A stretch of DNA of 64,000 bases from NCBI RefSeq assembly GCF_032854445.1, contig NC_088295.1:65019249-65083248 (forward strand). The letters are read 5' to 3'. Both the position numbers and the translations under genes were made by a program. Source of the DNA: Liolophura sinensis (lineage: Eukaryota; Mollusca; Polyplacophora; Chitonida; Chitonidae). This document shows positions 12,901 to 25,500 of this stretch, in pieces. The notes beneath the pieces were generated by a model. It worked only from the letters and a program-made list of their open reading frames with translations. It did no database searches and was not told the DNA's origin. Positions within the stretch are counted from its first letter, which is position 1. Each line of letters opens with the position of its first letter.

Positions 12901-14878
12901 ATTTCCAGGGAATACATCTGTGAAGATTGAATTTCCAACACTGAAACAACTATCTCATGTCGGACCAGTGAAAATACTGGCTCAAAGAGAGAAAGACAGT
13001 GTTAAAAAATTCAACTAAATAGAAGTCATCACTGAGATAGCAGGGTCAAATACAGGGATAGTTTGATACCCTTCCTGGGTTCCTCACTTACAGGAGACCC
13101 TATAAAAGATGCCCAAATTACAGGATACCCTAAACAAGGCCCAAATTAGAGGAAATAATGTCTGATATTCCTGGTATTCATTTGTACTGACTATAGCATT
13201 TTACAGGTATTTTTGACACTAAAATTTAGTATATATGGCTTGAATTTCTTAATATCTGAAAAATATTTTAGGCTATTTAGTTTTCTAAAAAGGTGCACAA
13301 ATTAGGAAGCTTGTATTTGGGCCTGGGTAGACATTATTAAACTCTATGTGTTAGAGGGTCATTGACACATTTTTCCAGAGGCTTAATCAAATTAAACACA
13401 CCCAAAATAGGTTACAACAGCATCTTGGAAAGGTTGGAAATTTGAATGCTGTATTTACTGGGGAATGCAACCAAATCATAACTAAACGTGTAAAAAGAAA
13501 CAAGTTAATACTTATTTTTTTTTTTTTTTTTTAATAATTTAGGTACTGATTGAGTGCTTAAAAATAGCCACAAGTTGCCTTAGGATGGGCTTCTCCTCGT
13601 AGAACAAAAAAGCAACAAATTTACTGCACCTCAGTTTTCAGTTTTATCACTTTCTAATATACAACTGTAAGAGGCAGTGTATCATATTTTTGTCATTTTC
13701 AGGACTGTAAGTGGCAATATATCATATTTTTGTCATTTTCAAGACTGTAAGTGGCAGTGTATCATATTTTTGTCATTTTCAGGACTGTAGGTGGCAATAT
13801 ATCATATTTTTGTCATTTTCAGGACTGTAAGTGGCAGTGTATCATATTTTTGTCATTTTCAGGACTGTAAGTGGCAATATATCATATTTTTGTCATTTTC
13901 AGGACTGTAAGTGGCAGTATATCATATTTTTGTCATTTTCAGGACTGTAAGTGGCAGTTTATCATATTTTTGTCATTTTCAGGACTGTAAGTGGCAGTGT
14001 ATCATATTTTTGTCATTTTCAGGACTCCTATGCATCAACCGTGGTGTTCACAAACGGGTGTGTTCAAGAGCTTTTGAATGTTTTCAAAAATAATTTACTT
14101 ATCATTGGCTTTATTGCGTTTGGATTTGGATTCATGGAAGTAAGTGAAAGGATTTTTTTGTATTAAAAAAGTATTCAGACTGGTGTATTACTGCAGGGTT
14201 TTACTCGCTCATTTGTCTCTGGCCTCAGCCTGTCAACTTTTCATCAGGGGGTCATTTTTCTAGAGCCCATCTTAGGTTGAACTGCGACTTCAAGGAGATT
14301 TGTCATGTATGCTTGGCCATTTTAATGCTGGTAAAATAGTACGCCGTAGAACACCAATCAGATAAAGAAATAAATCAAGTATGTTTGGAAGGGTGGTTAT
14401 AGCAGTTGTACAACTACATGTAGATAGATGTACTTTAAAGTTCATCATGTGACAGATGCTATACATGTCTGAAAATGACAATTTAAGATTCAGTTTCGAA
14501 ATGATATATAGAAAAGCTTTAGCTGTTATATCAGTCAACAGTATCGAAACAGGTGACAAACTTGAATGCAAAAATGATTTCACACACAAAAGAGACAAAG
14601 TGATACTAAAAGAGGGAAATGTTAAAAAAAAAACAAATTTACAAGGTACATTGATGATGGGATCTCTTCATCAGGTGCCTGACACGTCATTTGCCTAGTA
14701 GCAGCAGCTTAATAAGGTAGAGGGAAACAGTTGATGATTTGTATAGTCGTTGTAAATGTTTGTTATATTTCAGCTGTTTTGCATGATGCTGGCGTATAAC
14801 TTGATCCGTTCAGTCACCTCCGTCCCACGAAGGCCGGTCTACCATTATGACGACAGTAATGATGACACAGATGATTGA
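9911..14878 (+). CDS. TspanC8-type tetraspanin (complete, six exons)
   Basis: Exons 9911-10042, 10677-10862, 11382-11552, 11820-11972, 14023-14139 and 14774-14878 are all phase 0 and give 287 aa. The start is the ATG in 'acaATGGcc' at 9911; in-frame ATGs at 9926 and 9941 are alternatives. TM1 carries the family signature VKYSLFFINFFSW, followed by FMFAVGVWARL; TM2 and TM3 are hydrophobic (FIISGIACIGAV, IALGIVFVLEVVAGIL). The large loop has YKCCG, YNC, TRC, ASCC, LKC and NGC, the eight-cysteine pattern of TspanC8 proteins (TSPAN5/10/14/15/17/33), which in animals bind and traffic the metalloprotease ADAM10. One further Cys (EDC) lies before CCG. TM4 spans exons 5-6 and the cytoplasmic tail is acidic (HYDDSNDDTDD). 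It is convergent with APEX1. The acceptor of exon 5 sits at the end of a nine-copy tandem array. Orthology to one vertebrate TspanC8 member is not resolved. Confidence 0.88.
12027..12195 (+). repeat. Dispersed repeat E, copy 1
   Basis: Shares 'gaggctcataaatgtcacga', 'ggtgctgaaacttacatttt' and 'aaaatgaacagtttagtca' with copies at 19889-20065, 20549-20635 and 60395-60580. No coding potential or terminal repeats are evident; family not recognised. Confidence 0.7.
13657..14022 (+). repeat. 40-bp tandem array duplicating a splice acceptor (with donors)
   Basis: Nine 40-bp periods precede tetraspanin exon 5. Each holds 'atatttttgtcattttcag' + GACT + GTAAGT. Acceptor AGs end at 13702, about 13743, 13782, 13822, 13862, 13902, 13942, 13982 and 14022 (the real one). 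GTAAGT/GTAGGT follows four bases after each of the first eight. Only GACT is shared with the start of exon 5, so the array was seeded at the exon boundary. Confidence 0.95.
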
Positions 14879-17800
14879 CCACCCTATCGCCGTGGCTACA
14901 GTGGCACAGCTGATTGACTTTCTACAGGTCATGACCTCATCACTATGGTAACAGCAGGAATGTCATCTCATCTGTACGTGTTCCATCATCATATTTTATA
15001 AATGACTTCGGATTAATATTTCAGCTGTCACTTGATACTGATTTACCACTGCCAGTATTTAGCATAAAAAACATTTAAAAATAACTTTGTTTGTGAAAAT
15101 TGTAAGAAGTAAAGTAAAAAAAAATGAACAGTTGTTGAATATTGAATTAAAAACCCAAAATAGAAGAAAAAGTCATTGAACATATTTTGGAAAGTTTTGG
15201 GAAATTTGATTAATGTATTTTTTTCCAACTCAACATCTGGATTGTAAGATGTTTTGTTAGAGTGATCAGGTGGTAGGGTTTTAGGTAGTGATATTTAATC
15301 AATAACGTTATATGGTTTATACTGGTTGAACTTTATTTTGCAGCTTCCAGTTTGTTGTGAAATATTGAAGTCTAAAAAAATATGTTTTATTGTGTGCAAT
15401 ATTTGTGCATTTTTGTGATTTCCTTTTACACAAATTTCATATTTTTATGCCTTTTTATTAAACCATTTGAAATGATTTGTCTTACATTGGTGAAAATACT
15501 GCATTTATACAATTTTTTTGCATATAATATGCTGTTGAACATGCCGGAGGAAATTGTGTCTGTCAACACATGGGACAGTTTTGTTGTGAAAAAGGTAGCG
15601 ATACAGGAAGATAGCTCTGCACATACATGTATATATGTGTAGATCTAACAACTGGCAAGAGTGTGGAGTAAGGGATAAGAGCCTAAATCAGTGGATTGCA
15701 TTCTCACCGCAATGGTAGTTTTACAGGAACACTAATTCACAGTGTGGCTGCAGGATCTTCATGTAGTGTGGTTTGTAATATGTGTAGATCTAAAAGGGTG
15801 GATGGGGAGATGGTGGGGGGAGGGTAAATTGAGGAAGCTGGAATAAGTGGAAGTGATGTAATGGGTTTTAGACGATTTTACTTGTCGCTTTGTCAGTATA
15901 TAGACTTTACTACATTGTTACATTTTTGTCTCTTAGTCTTTCATAATTCAAAGCCTGTTTTAGGCTCTAAGCTGTTGTTCTTTGTTACCTATCCATAGAT
16001 AGGACATTTTGTTAAATAGTACATGTATGTATAGTTTTATGCTTACATACATTTTTGACTTCTATTGCTGTGATATAGTGCACATCATGTGTTCATAGTA
16101 ATGCTATTTTGCTCATCTGTCTGCTGTTCAGTATGTTAAGACACGTTTTTTGGTGTGGAATAGTTTTTATTCAGCAGACTAGTGAATTCTGCGGATGAAT
16201 TTGAAGTGTGAAGGTTAACCAGTTTATCAAACTTGAACACCAACATTCGCCATTTCCAGGGTCTTTTCTGCAAAACCCTCTGTTATATGTGTATATCTGC
16301 ACCTTTCTTGTGGATGAAATAATTAAACTAGGAAACAAAAAAAAAAGGTCTGCTATACATGTATTTTATTATCTCTGTATTATAAATAGCGCTCTGCAAA
16401 TCTCTCATTTTAATATCAAATGTTGGCTCACGTTCAGTTTTGAGGAAATGGTAGCTATAAATATGAATAGGATGAAGTGATTATATTTGTGTATCCCTCT
16501 CAAACCCCCCATGGGTTTGCAGCCTCTGTAAATATGATCATTGTTTTACCCCGTTCTTAAATCCTTTTGAAAGGCCAGTCTCATGTATACATGTACAAAA
16601 TGAATCATGGTAATTGTATTAGTATAGCAATGTATTGATGTAAATTGCTCTAGGAGCATGTAAATCAGCTACATAATCAAGATGTCGGCGTTAGTATCTG
16701 CAGCCTGTTAAATATTTGCATTATCATAAATTCCTGTTCTTGCCAGTTGGTGTCTGCTTCTTAACATACTGCACTTTCAGACTAGAGAATTTACTTCATT
16801 ATTTATAACTCATATTAAGTTTAGTTCTCCAGAGGGTGTGAAATTGAAAAAACGTAATAACTTCTCTTCCTATGTCTGTAACTATGGAGACCAGAGGCAG
16901 CTTATACTCAGGGCTTCCACTGGTCCATGAAAGTACTTGAATGTTTTTGAAAGGTTTTCAAGGCATTCAAAGTCCTTGAAAAAAAGTTTATTTTGGTCTA
17001 AAAATTTCTTAATTTTCCCATTGTTAAATATCTTGTTGCATTATTTTTGAAATGGACTGATAAATAATTTCCCAAAATACTATCCATTAATCTGAACATG
17101 AAGGTTTGATTCATCTGAACTGTCACTGATAGTGCTATAAAACATATAAGTCCTTAAAGAACATTTCCCCTCACTAGCAGGAACCCTGTATAGTGCATCT
17201 ATATGGTGTATATGTTAAGAGTCCATTCTTAAATTTATCACCTCTAGAATAAATAATTGTGCTTAACTCCAGTGTATGGTCATTGTCACGCATGCTGTGT
17301 AGGGTGAGATGGACTAGCTTATACTGTGGTGATATGTATTTGTGAGATGCAGTAGATCTACAGTAGCAATTGTTTGTTGTTACATGTACCAACACAGTAG
17401 AATTATTCACAAATTTGCATGTATGTGCATTACAAATCATTCCTCTGAGTAGCATGTGCTGTATTTTTAAATGTTAAGAGAGTAGCACTGTCAGTATATC
17501 CTAAATTTCCATGGTGTGAAAGCATATAACTACGTAAATTTAGTCTTTGTTTCTCATGGAAGGCATTTCACCAGCCCTACACGATGTATATGGCAATATC
17601 ATATCTGTATGGTTATTCTTGTACACCTGTCATCACCGATATACTTCATGTACAACCCCGTGAAAATTGACGTTTTCTATTTCCTCCATTATATGCAAAC
17701 TGCAACAATAAAGTCTATATTTCTTCCTTGTTCAACTAAAAGTGTTAAGGTTCTTGGCACTCTACTGCAGAGATGGTATACAGCCTTGGTGTTCCCTGCT

Positions 17801-19579
17801 TGACAAAATCTTGAGAAGGTGGGGTCACTGTCGTATGTATAGAGTTATCAGCATCAGCCCGTAGGTGGTCGTACTAGGCCACAGTAATTTGGGTCTAAAC
17901 TGTATAGTTTGTTGTTCATTCCTGCTTGTGCAATGGCGATTTGTGAGAAAACCTGTAATGTAATACTCATTCATTGCAAGAGAACAATGGTCAATTCAGT
18001 TTTGACTCACCATTGCGTGGCAAGGTGTACCCCACTGAAGTGTTGTTCCTTTATGTCGGGTACATAGACCTGCATATGAAACTACATACAATTAAAGAAT
18101 CACAAATCAATACTAAAATGTTTCTTGATGTGATCATGAAATTTTATTACAAATGAGATGAATGATTTATAAAAAAAGATCACTAATCTTCGTCATCCCA
18201 AAAACACACCAGGTTAACTTTGACAGGGTAACCAGATTTCTGCCAGCAAACAATGCATGTATGTTGTAACCATTCATTCAAACATGATTTGATAAAGTTT
18301 TGTTGTGCAACCAACATTGTGATCCTAAGTTATAATATCATCTGATAAAATTGAATTCTAGCATACAGACAGGCCAGAACACTGCTTTCAGAACCATGAG
18401 TAAAGTTGTTAAAACAGCATTTCTTGTATCAAACAAAACAGTGCCCAAAAGATGGACTTAAATGTGTATTTTAACACTGCACACACTGCTTATAGTGCAT
18501 TACAGAATGTAATCTTAAGACAATCTAATACAGCTATACAGGAGATGGTGAATAATGACTTTCAAAGAGCCATCAATTCTCTGGGTCTCCAGAGACTTAC
18601 CAGCAATTACTATTTTTTTTGTACTTTCAAGAGTAATTAACACCACAATGATACTTAGTTTTGCACGGACTGAAACATTAACAGAGTTTGATCGCTCAAA
18701 CATGGCAAATAAAAGGCATGTACAGGTAATTTCATGATAGCTTTTTTTTTTTTTTTTAGAACCCACTCATTTTCAACTGTGTTAAATTTATTACACAAAA
18801 TTTTAGCATTTTGATGAGCAAATTCGAACAGTTGTCCGAGCCAGCTTGCACATATATGTGACTACCTTGGCAACCAGCACTGAAGACATTAAGTTGCTAA
18901 TCATGTTATGAGGTATTTGTTCAAGTGGACCCTGGCCTTGATGAACAATACGCCTGGTAAATTTTACATGATCATGATGTTATATCCAATCAAGAAAGTA
19001 CATGTACATGTATATCATAAGCAACACATTTATACTATTGGAATTTTGACGGACATAGTTCACTATTTGTGGATTTCAGTTGTACAAAGGGTCCTGATCG
19101 TCATGAATTTTAACACTTGCACACTTGGTCAGGGCAGAGCTGACACATCACACACTATTTCTTCTGATTTTTAGGACGCCCAGTCTGTTCATTTTAGCCA
19201 CATGTATATGTAGTTGTGGTAGGAATACTGAGTTTCTTTTTTTTTCGCCTGGACGATCTAATGAACATTCCCATATCTTTACTTTTTCAAAAGGCTGGTA
19301 AAGAAATGTAGTATTCTACTCTTCAACACTACTAATATCTGTCCGAAAAATTAGAAGAATTAGGGTATGTGTTCAGAATAAAGACCAGAAAATAATCCGG
19401 GAAAACTACAGAGTTTTCTGAGAACATCACCGGATAAAACATTACCATGTACATACAAATGCTAAGAATCCAGAGAAGCCTACAGACTTTACTCCTTTCT
19501 AAAAAGTATTAATCCTAAATCCGAGTTTTGCCATGTTGAAGTGGTTGTTGCTTGGGACGTACTGATAGTGCCTTCATGT
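14879..19579. other. Intergenic region between convergent TSPAN and APEX1
   Basis: AT-rich sequence of 4.7 kb with only short random frames. The tetraspanin 3' UTR must occupy its left part; no single polyadenylation signal can be singled out. A stretch at 16905-17010 (runs of 'ttgaaaggttttcaaggcat') resembles 36826-36930 and looks like a diverged dispersed repeat. Nothing else is supported. Confidence 0.6.
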
Positions 19580-22500
19580 CTACATGGCCAAAAACAAAGC
19601 TATGGGACAATGATCACTCCCCATCACATCTTTCCGAATAACACTGTCACAAAGTTTGTGCTTCAAGCGCTCTGATAACACAAAGTAATCCAATCGCCTG
19701 AAAAATAAAAGAAAAAAAATTTCAAATAAACATGAACTAACTTTGCAACGTATGTGTATGTAAGAGAGCATACAACTGTTTACAGAAAACAGTTTTGTAC
19801 ACTTGACAAGTTGGGATATGAAATACTGTATTGTTGCTAAAAAATTCAACTAAAACTAGAGTGTGTTAATATTTAGAGAAAAATAAATATCATGATACAT
19901 TACCTTTGGTGATAAAACTTTTTCCAGTTCTATTATTCTACTTTTCAAACAAACCTCAAAAAAACCTTTTTAAGCTAAAATAAAACTCACAATAAGGTGA
20001 AATGAGAAACTTAGTCATTGGTGAATTTTTAGGTCAAATACAGTAGGTTTTATAACTCACGGATTAGCCAAGCATTGTTTGTCCCAATGTGGAATTGGTA
20101 TCTTTTTTAAATGAAGCTGTCTGCTGCTACTGTAATTTTTCACACATTTTACATGTTTGCACTGTGTTTATTCAAGCATATTCTGAAGGCCTAACTCCAT
20201 GTAGAATGATTAACTTATATTTTTAGTGAAGCCCTGAAATTGGTCAACCCAACAAAGGCAGAGTAGTTTTGTCTTCAGAATCAGCTTAAAAATGTGCATA
20301 AATTGTACTGAAAATTTCTCTTGCATATGCAAAAAGGTTCAGGAATTAGGGTGCATATATTTTGTTCTTTTCAATGCTGTTTGCCTCAGGAGACCATGTC
20401 ATGTACATATAAATATATCTCACACAGGGTGATGTGACATTCAGTCTTCACATCACAAGAACACACTATCATCATGATCTTCATTGCAGTGTCCACATGT
20501 ACCCCAACCTTTCTTGGAATTCCTTAAGTAAATCACCTAACATATTGCCATAAAAATTGCATTTCTAGAGGCAAATAAATGCCATAAAATATTATCTATG
20601 AAGCTGAAACTTATCACCTCAAAACATCATTCTTGTTAAATTTATTTATTTATTTATTTGAACACTATTCCTTTCTAATCCCAAATCAAATAAGTAAATA
20701 TTTCACTATTACTGTACTGAAGTACTAATTTTCCAGGGCTTCAAAGGATCAGACCAATACCCTGTACATCCTGATGTAAACTGAATACAGAATATTAATT
20801 AGCTGAAATGGTCAACTCACCATCCTACGTTCTTTCCCCGAGCATTGCCCATGTACGTCCAGAAGGTGTAAGCTTCAGTCTGTTCGGGGTAAAGGTGACG
20901 GAACGAGTCAAAGAATCCCATCCCTAGAGTCTCGGTGAAACTCTCGCGCTCCTGTGGGGTAAAGCCTGCTGTTTTCTTGTTTCCCTTTGGATTCTTGAGA
21001 TCTGCAGAGAGAAATGTGTACGAGTGACTCACATGATTCAGATTTTGTGTACATGCATAGAAACCCAGGACAAGGTGGCAGATGTAAACACTGATGCTTG
21101 TTCCTAATGCTGAACCATTATACCATGCTGATGTCGTTGTATATTACTCTATTATGGTCTGCTGCATAGTGGAACATCATAATTTGTCAGATACATTTAA
21201 AAGGTGTACCAGTGTGAAGCAATGTGGTGTACAGGTATATGCCTAATAATCACCCCAATTTGCCATCCTGTGGTAAGGTCTGTCAGCAACCTGTGGATGA
21301 ATATGGGTTTCCACCAGGCTCTGCCCGGTTTCCTCACCCCTTAAATGCTAGCCACTGTAGTATAAGTGAAATATGCTTGAGTATGGCGCAAATCTCCAAT
21401 CAAATAAATAAATAAATCAATTTGCCATCCCAAAATCCCAAGTGCTGGCAGAGAGTGCATAAACAAGCATTTTAATAGACCTCCACAGAATTACCTCCCT
21501 TGTCACATGACAGCAGCCCAGACCTAAGTCTTGAGGTGTGAAACTACAAGAAGTTGGCCTAGCCTATATATATATTGCACTGAAGTTGGTCTATACAGTA
21601 GGAGTGCTAATTATGTCATGACAGTGAGAATTAATTTCTGGGTAAGAGAATGTAGAAAAACATGACTTCAACCAATGAGAGTCGATGGGATCTTTGATGA
21701 AGTTGATGTTTGGCAACATAGGTAGAATACATATTTGATAAAATATTCCCCAAAGCTCTCTGTTCACTGGGGCATTTTCAAATTTCCCCCAAATGGCTTA
21801 AAAGAATATATACCTTTAATCCAGGCTTTCCAAATCAGTTTACAGAACTTAAATCTGTCTTGCATGTATGTTTTTAACTCGCACTTAAACTTCAAAACTA
21901 ACAAGTAATCATTGTTTTAAAAATTTGATTTTTTTGTTAACTGCACTGCATTTTTAGCTTAAATCCTTAATACACCCAGTGAGGTTGTATGTGGAAGGTC
22001 TTCAAACAACCTATGGATGGTCGAGGGTTACCCCTTGGGCTCAGCTTAGTTTCTGTCCACCATAATGCTGGCCGCAGTCATATACATGAAACATTCTTGA
22101 GTAAAAAAAATCAAATAATAAATCAATAAATAAATTAAATGCTGAACAGTTACATGTGCAACGATGTTAACTGTTAGGTTCGACCTGGAATCAGGACAGA
22201 CAGGAGGGATATGAAGCGGTCTTGTTCACGTTCATTCAAGCTTCAGAATCATGTATTTGCTTCACTTGATCACGCGGCAGTCAGAGACAGAGCCACAGAA
22301 ACACAAGCAAGTATAACACTGTGGGCTCATACAGTGGAGCTTTGTATCCCTCCATTTATCAGTTAGGTTTACAACCTCATCACATATGACATACCTATCT
22401 CCTGGTGAGCGACATTTAGGTCACCACACCATATCACAGGCTTCTTCTCATCAAGCTTTTTCAGGTACTCTCTGAAGTCTTCATCCCATTCCTTAGTTCT

Positions 22501-25500
22501 GTAGTCTAGGCGGGGAAGCCCGCGACCCGAGTTTGGAACATCTGTGCTCAGGTAAACAGACAAGTAAAAATAAACAGGTTTGCATTTTGTCAGTGTGGAG
22601 GTATTAATCTATCATATAGAGAAAAAATAAACAATCCTTAAAGTAAAAGAAAGCTAAAGTATGAAGTAAGGTTTATCACACAGACAACTGAGAACTATGC
22701 GTGAAATGTACTTTCATTTATTTTATTCAGATTTTTTTACGAGTGTTGAAAGGCATTCAAACCTTTCAATACTATGGTGGGCTTTATGAGCCATACTGAC
22801 AGTATCTAGGAACTTTGACATCACATCACATTTCTTTCTTGATGTCACCAGAAAGAGGGAATGTTTGGGAGCATTTTTTCAGTAATCCTTTACTGAAGAG
22901 TAATTTCAACATTCAATGTCATGATTACAGTTAGAAAAACTTCATGATACCTCAGAGTTCCTAAACTCTGATAGAATGGTCCATAAAGCTCATCTTAGAA
23001 TTCAAATGTTTGAATGGCTTCAACTCTCTTCACAACAATCTAAAAAAATAAATGAAAATATATTTATGCATCGTTTTAAGCGGTCTATTTAATGATGCCT
23101 ACTTTGCTTTTTAGAGGTCTTTATCTTTAATAAAAGTTTCAAAAAAACACCAGGGGCCACTTTCACAAAATTCCGTGAATCAATTTTTCATAACTTTTCT
23201 CATAAATGATGTTGATATAAGCACTACAACCTACACAATGTTTTTTACGACACTATAACAGACACAATGTTTTTTACGAAAAAAGTACAAGAAGTGTGAC
23301 ATACCCAGTTTTGTGAAAGTGGCCCCAGACATATATATATATATATTTACGATACTGCTGTCACTTACTTGTCAATAACTTGTCAGGTACAGTACAATTT
23401 TTCAAAGGAAAACTAGCTACACACACCTACGTATAAGCCGACCAGAGCCAATCGTGCTCATAGGGACTATTGTAATTCTTCAACCTTTTCCACCACTGAA
23501 GCACTTTTCTCAGCGTAATTTATGCATACAATCGTTATGAAAATCACCCCAAAATTGATTTGCTTGCGTCAATAAAGATGCTAGCTTGATAAAATGGTGC
23601 AAATTAATTCTCTTTGCTCCATAGTTATTTCAGAGTGTTTCAAAATATTGGGCGGGCAGTTCGAAAAAGTTGAAGAATTAGCGTACATGCAAATGATGTT
23701 ACGCTGGGATAGTAAATGTACAGTACAGCCAGATCCTAGCCGAATATGCCCATCCTGGCCAGACCATATGCTGGCGGTTCAGCCATTGTAAATGTTTGAC
23801 ATCTCATTCTAGAGCTCAGGAAAAGAGCACATCTGCATTCTACAAGAATGCGACAATAAAGTTAATAGGTAAACACTTTGAAGAGTGACATAAGCAATTA
23901 AAGCGTTGATTCATTTTACTTACATGTTGAGACCACATAATAGTTCTCAAACTCAGCAGTAATTGTGCGCCCTTCTTTGTCGTGTTTCTCTTTACCTGGA
24001 AAATACCAAAAATATGTTCATGAGTTAATATTAAGGTTTCTAAATAACCATAATAAGAACTGATTTCGTTGTATCTGATCAGTGTTAAACTATCTGCACT
24101 TAACAATCATTTGCTTTTTTTATCAGAAATATTTAAAGTGTTTAACGCCAATCTGACTACACGTTTCATGAAACTAAATTTATCAGTGCAAAGCACTGGT
24201 GGTAAGACAAGTTACAAAAGGAAAGAAATTGTAAAAACGAAGCAAACATGAGTAGAAACCCAAATGAAAACTGTACACAAAAATATCTTCAATTAGTGGG
24301 GGGTTTTTTTAGAATTTTTTTCCAAGGAGTCAAATGCGGATAAATGTTTTGATTGTTTGGTGGGCTTTATGACCATGTTGTCAACGTATGTCATCTAAAG
24401 TGTCAACATTAAGAACAATTTGCTTACTTCAAATTTGAAACCCCTTAACTTGGTTATCTTAGAAGTGTGTCAGGATAAAAAGCAACTATGCAACGAAATG
24501 ACAGTCAAGTATAATTTGCATGTGACACTCACCAATACCAAATGTGACATCCAGGGGTTTGGTCTTGCTGTACATGCCCGTCCCCGCATAACCCTCTGTA
24601 TCACCCGATGACCAGTATGCATGATAACCCTCAACTTCACACGTCTTGGGGATTTTACTGACGTCACATTTTGTTTCTTGCAAACAAAGAATGTCAGGCT
24701 TTTCCGATGTCAAATATGAAATGCCATTTTTCTGCAAGAGAGGAAAAGCATAACACAGGTGAATGTCAAGTTGTCATGGTTGTGTGGCATCACTGACTGC
24801 ATACATTATCAACAACACAGTCCATAAAGCTCACTTTGCAATCCACATACATTCATTCTACACTTAATTACGTGTTACACATACTTCCTTTTTAGCTTTT
24901 ATTTTCCAACAAAAGATTCATGAAGAGTAAGTCTAAAAGTCTGAAGATTAAGATTATTTGGGATTTACAAAAAAGAGAGAAAAAAAAAGAGAAAAAAAAT
25001 TGCGGCTTTTACATGTATATCTCTTAATCACTACTCTATTTTATGCATATTTTCCAACAATAGTCAGAAATTTTAATAAATATTATCGACTGTGAACTTA
25101 TTCAGGGCAACCTTAACCCTTACTTACGGACTCAAACTGTCAAAAAGTTGTTTTCTCAGCTAACACTGCTGACATGGTTGACCCACAGTTGGGACATTCG
25201 GAAGACTGTAGTTTCAAGTGATTTTTATCTCATCCCCAAACCCCAAGAACAAGGCGCACAAGCTTTTTTACACTTTTAACATGTTTATATGTTTGAGCAC
25301 ATCCCAAATTGCACAAAGTTGTTGATGTTTACCTCCATCCATGCCCTAATACCATTGATATTCCAAGAGGCTATCTTCAGGTTCCAGGGTTTACCATCAC
25401 TTGTTACCGCAGATGAACTGAAGTCCATGGCTTCCAGAGATGGTATTTCCTCTCGGCTTGACATCTTTTTAACTTTTGGCACACTTGCCGAACCATTTTT

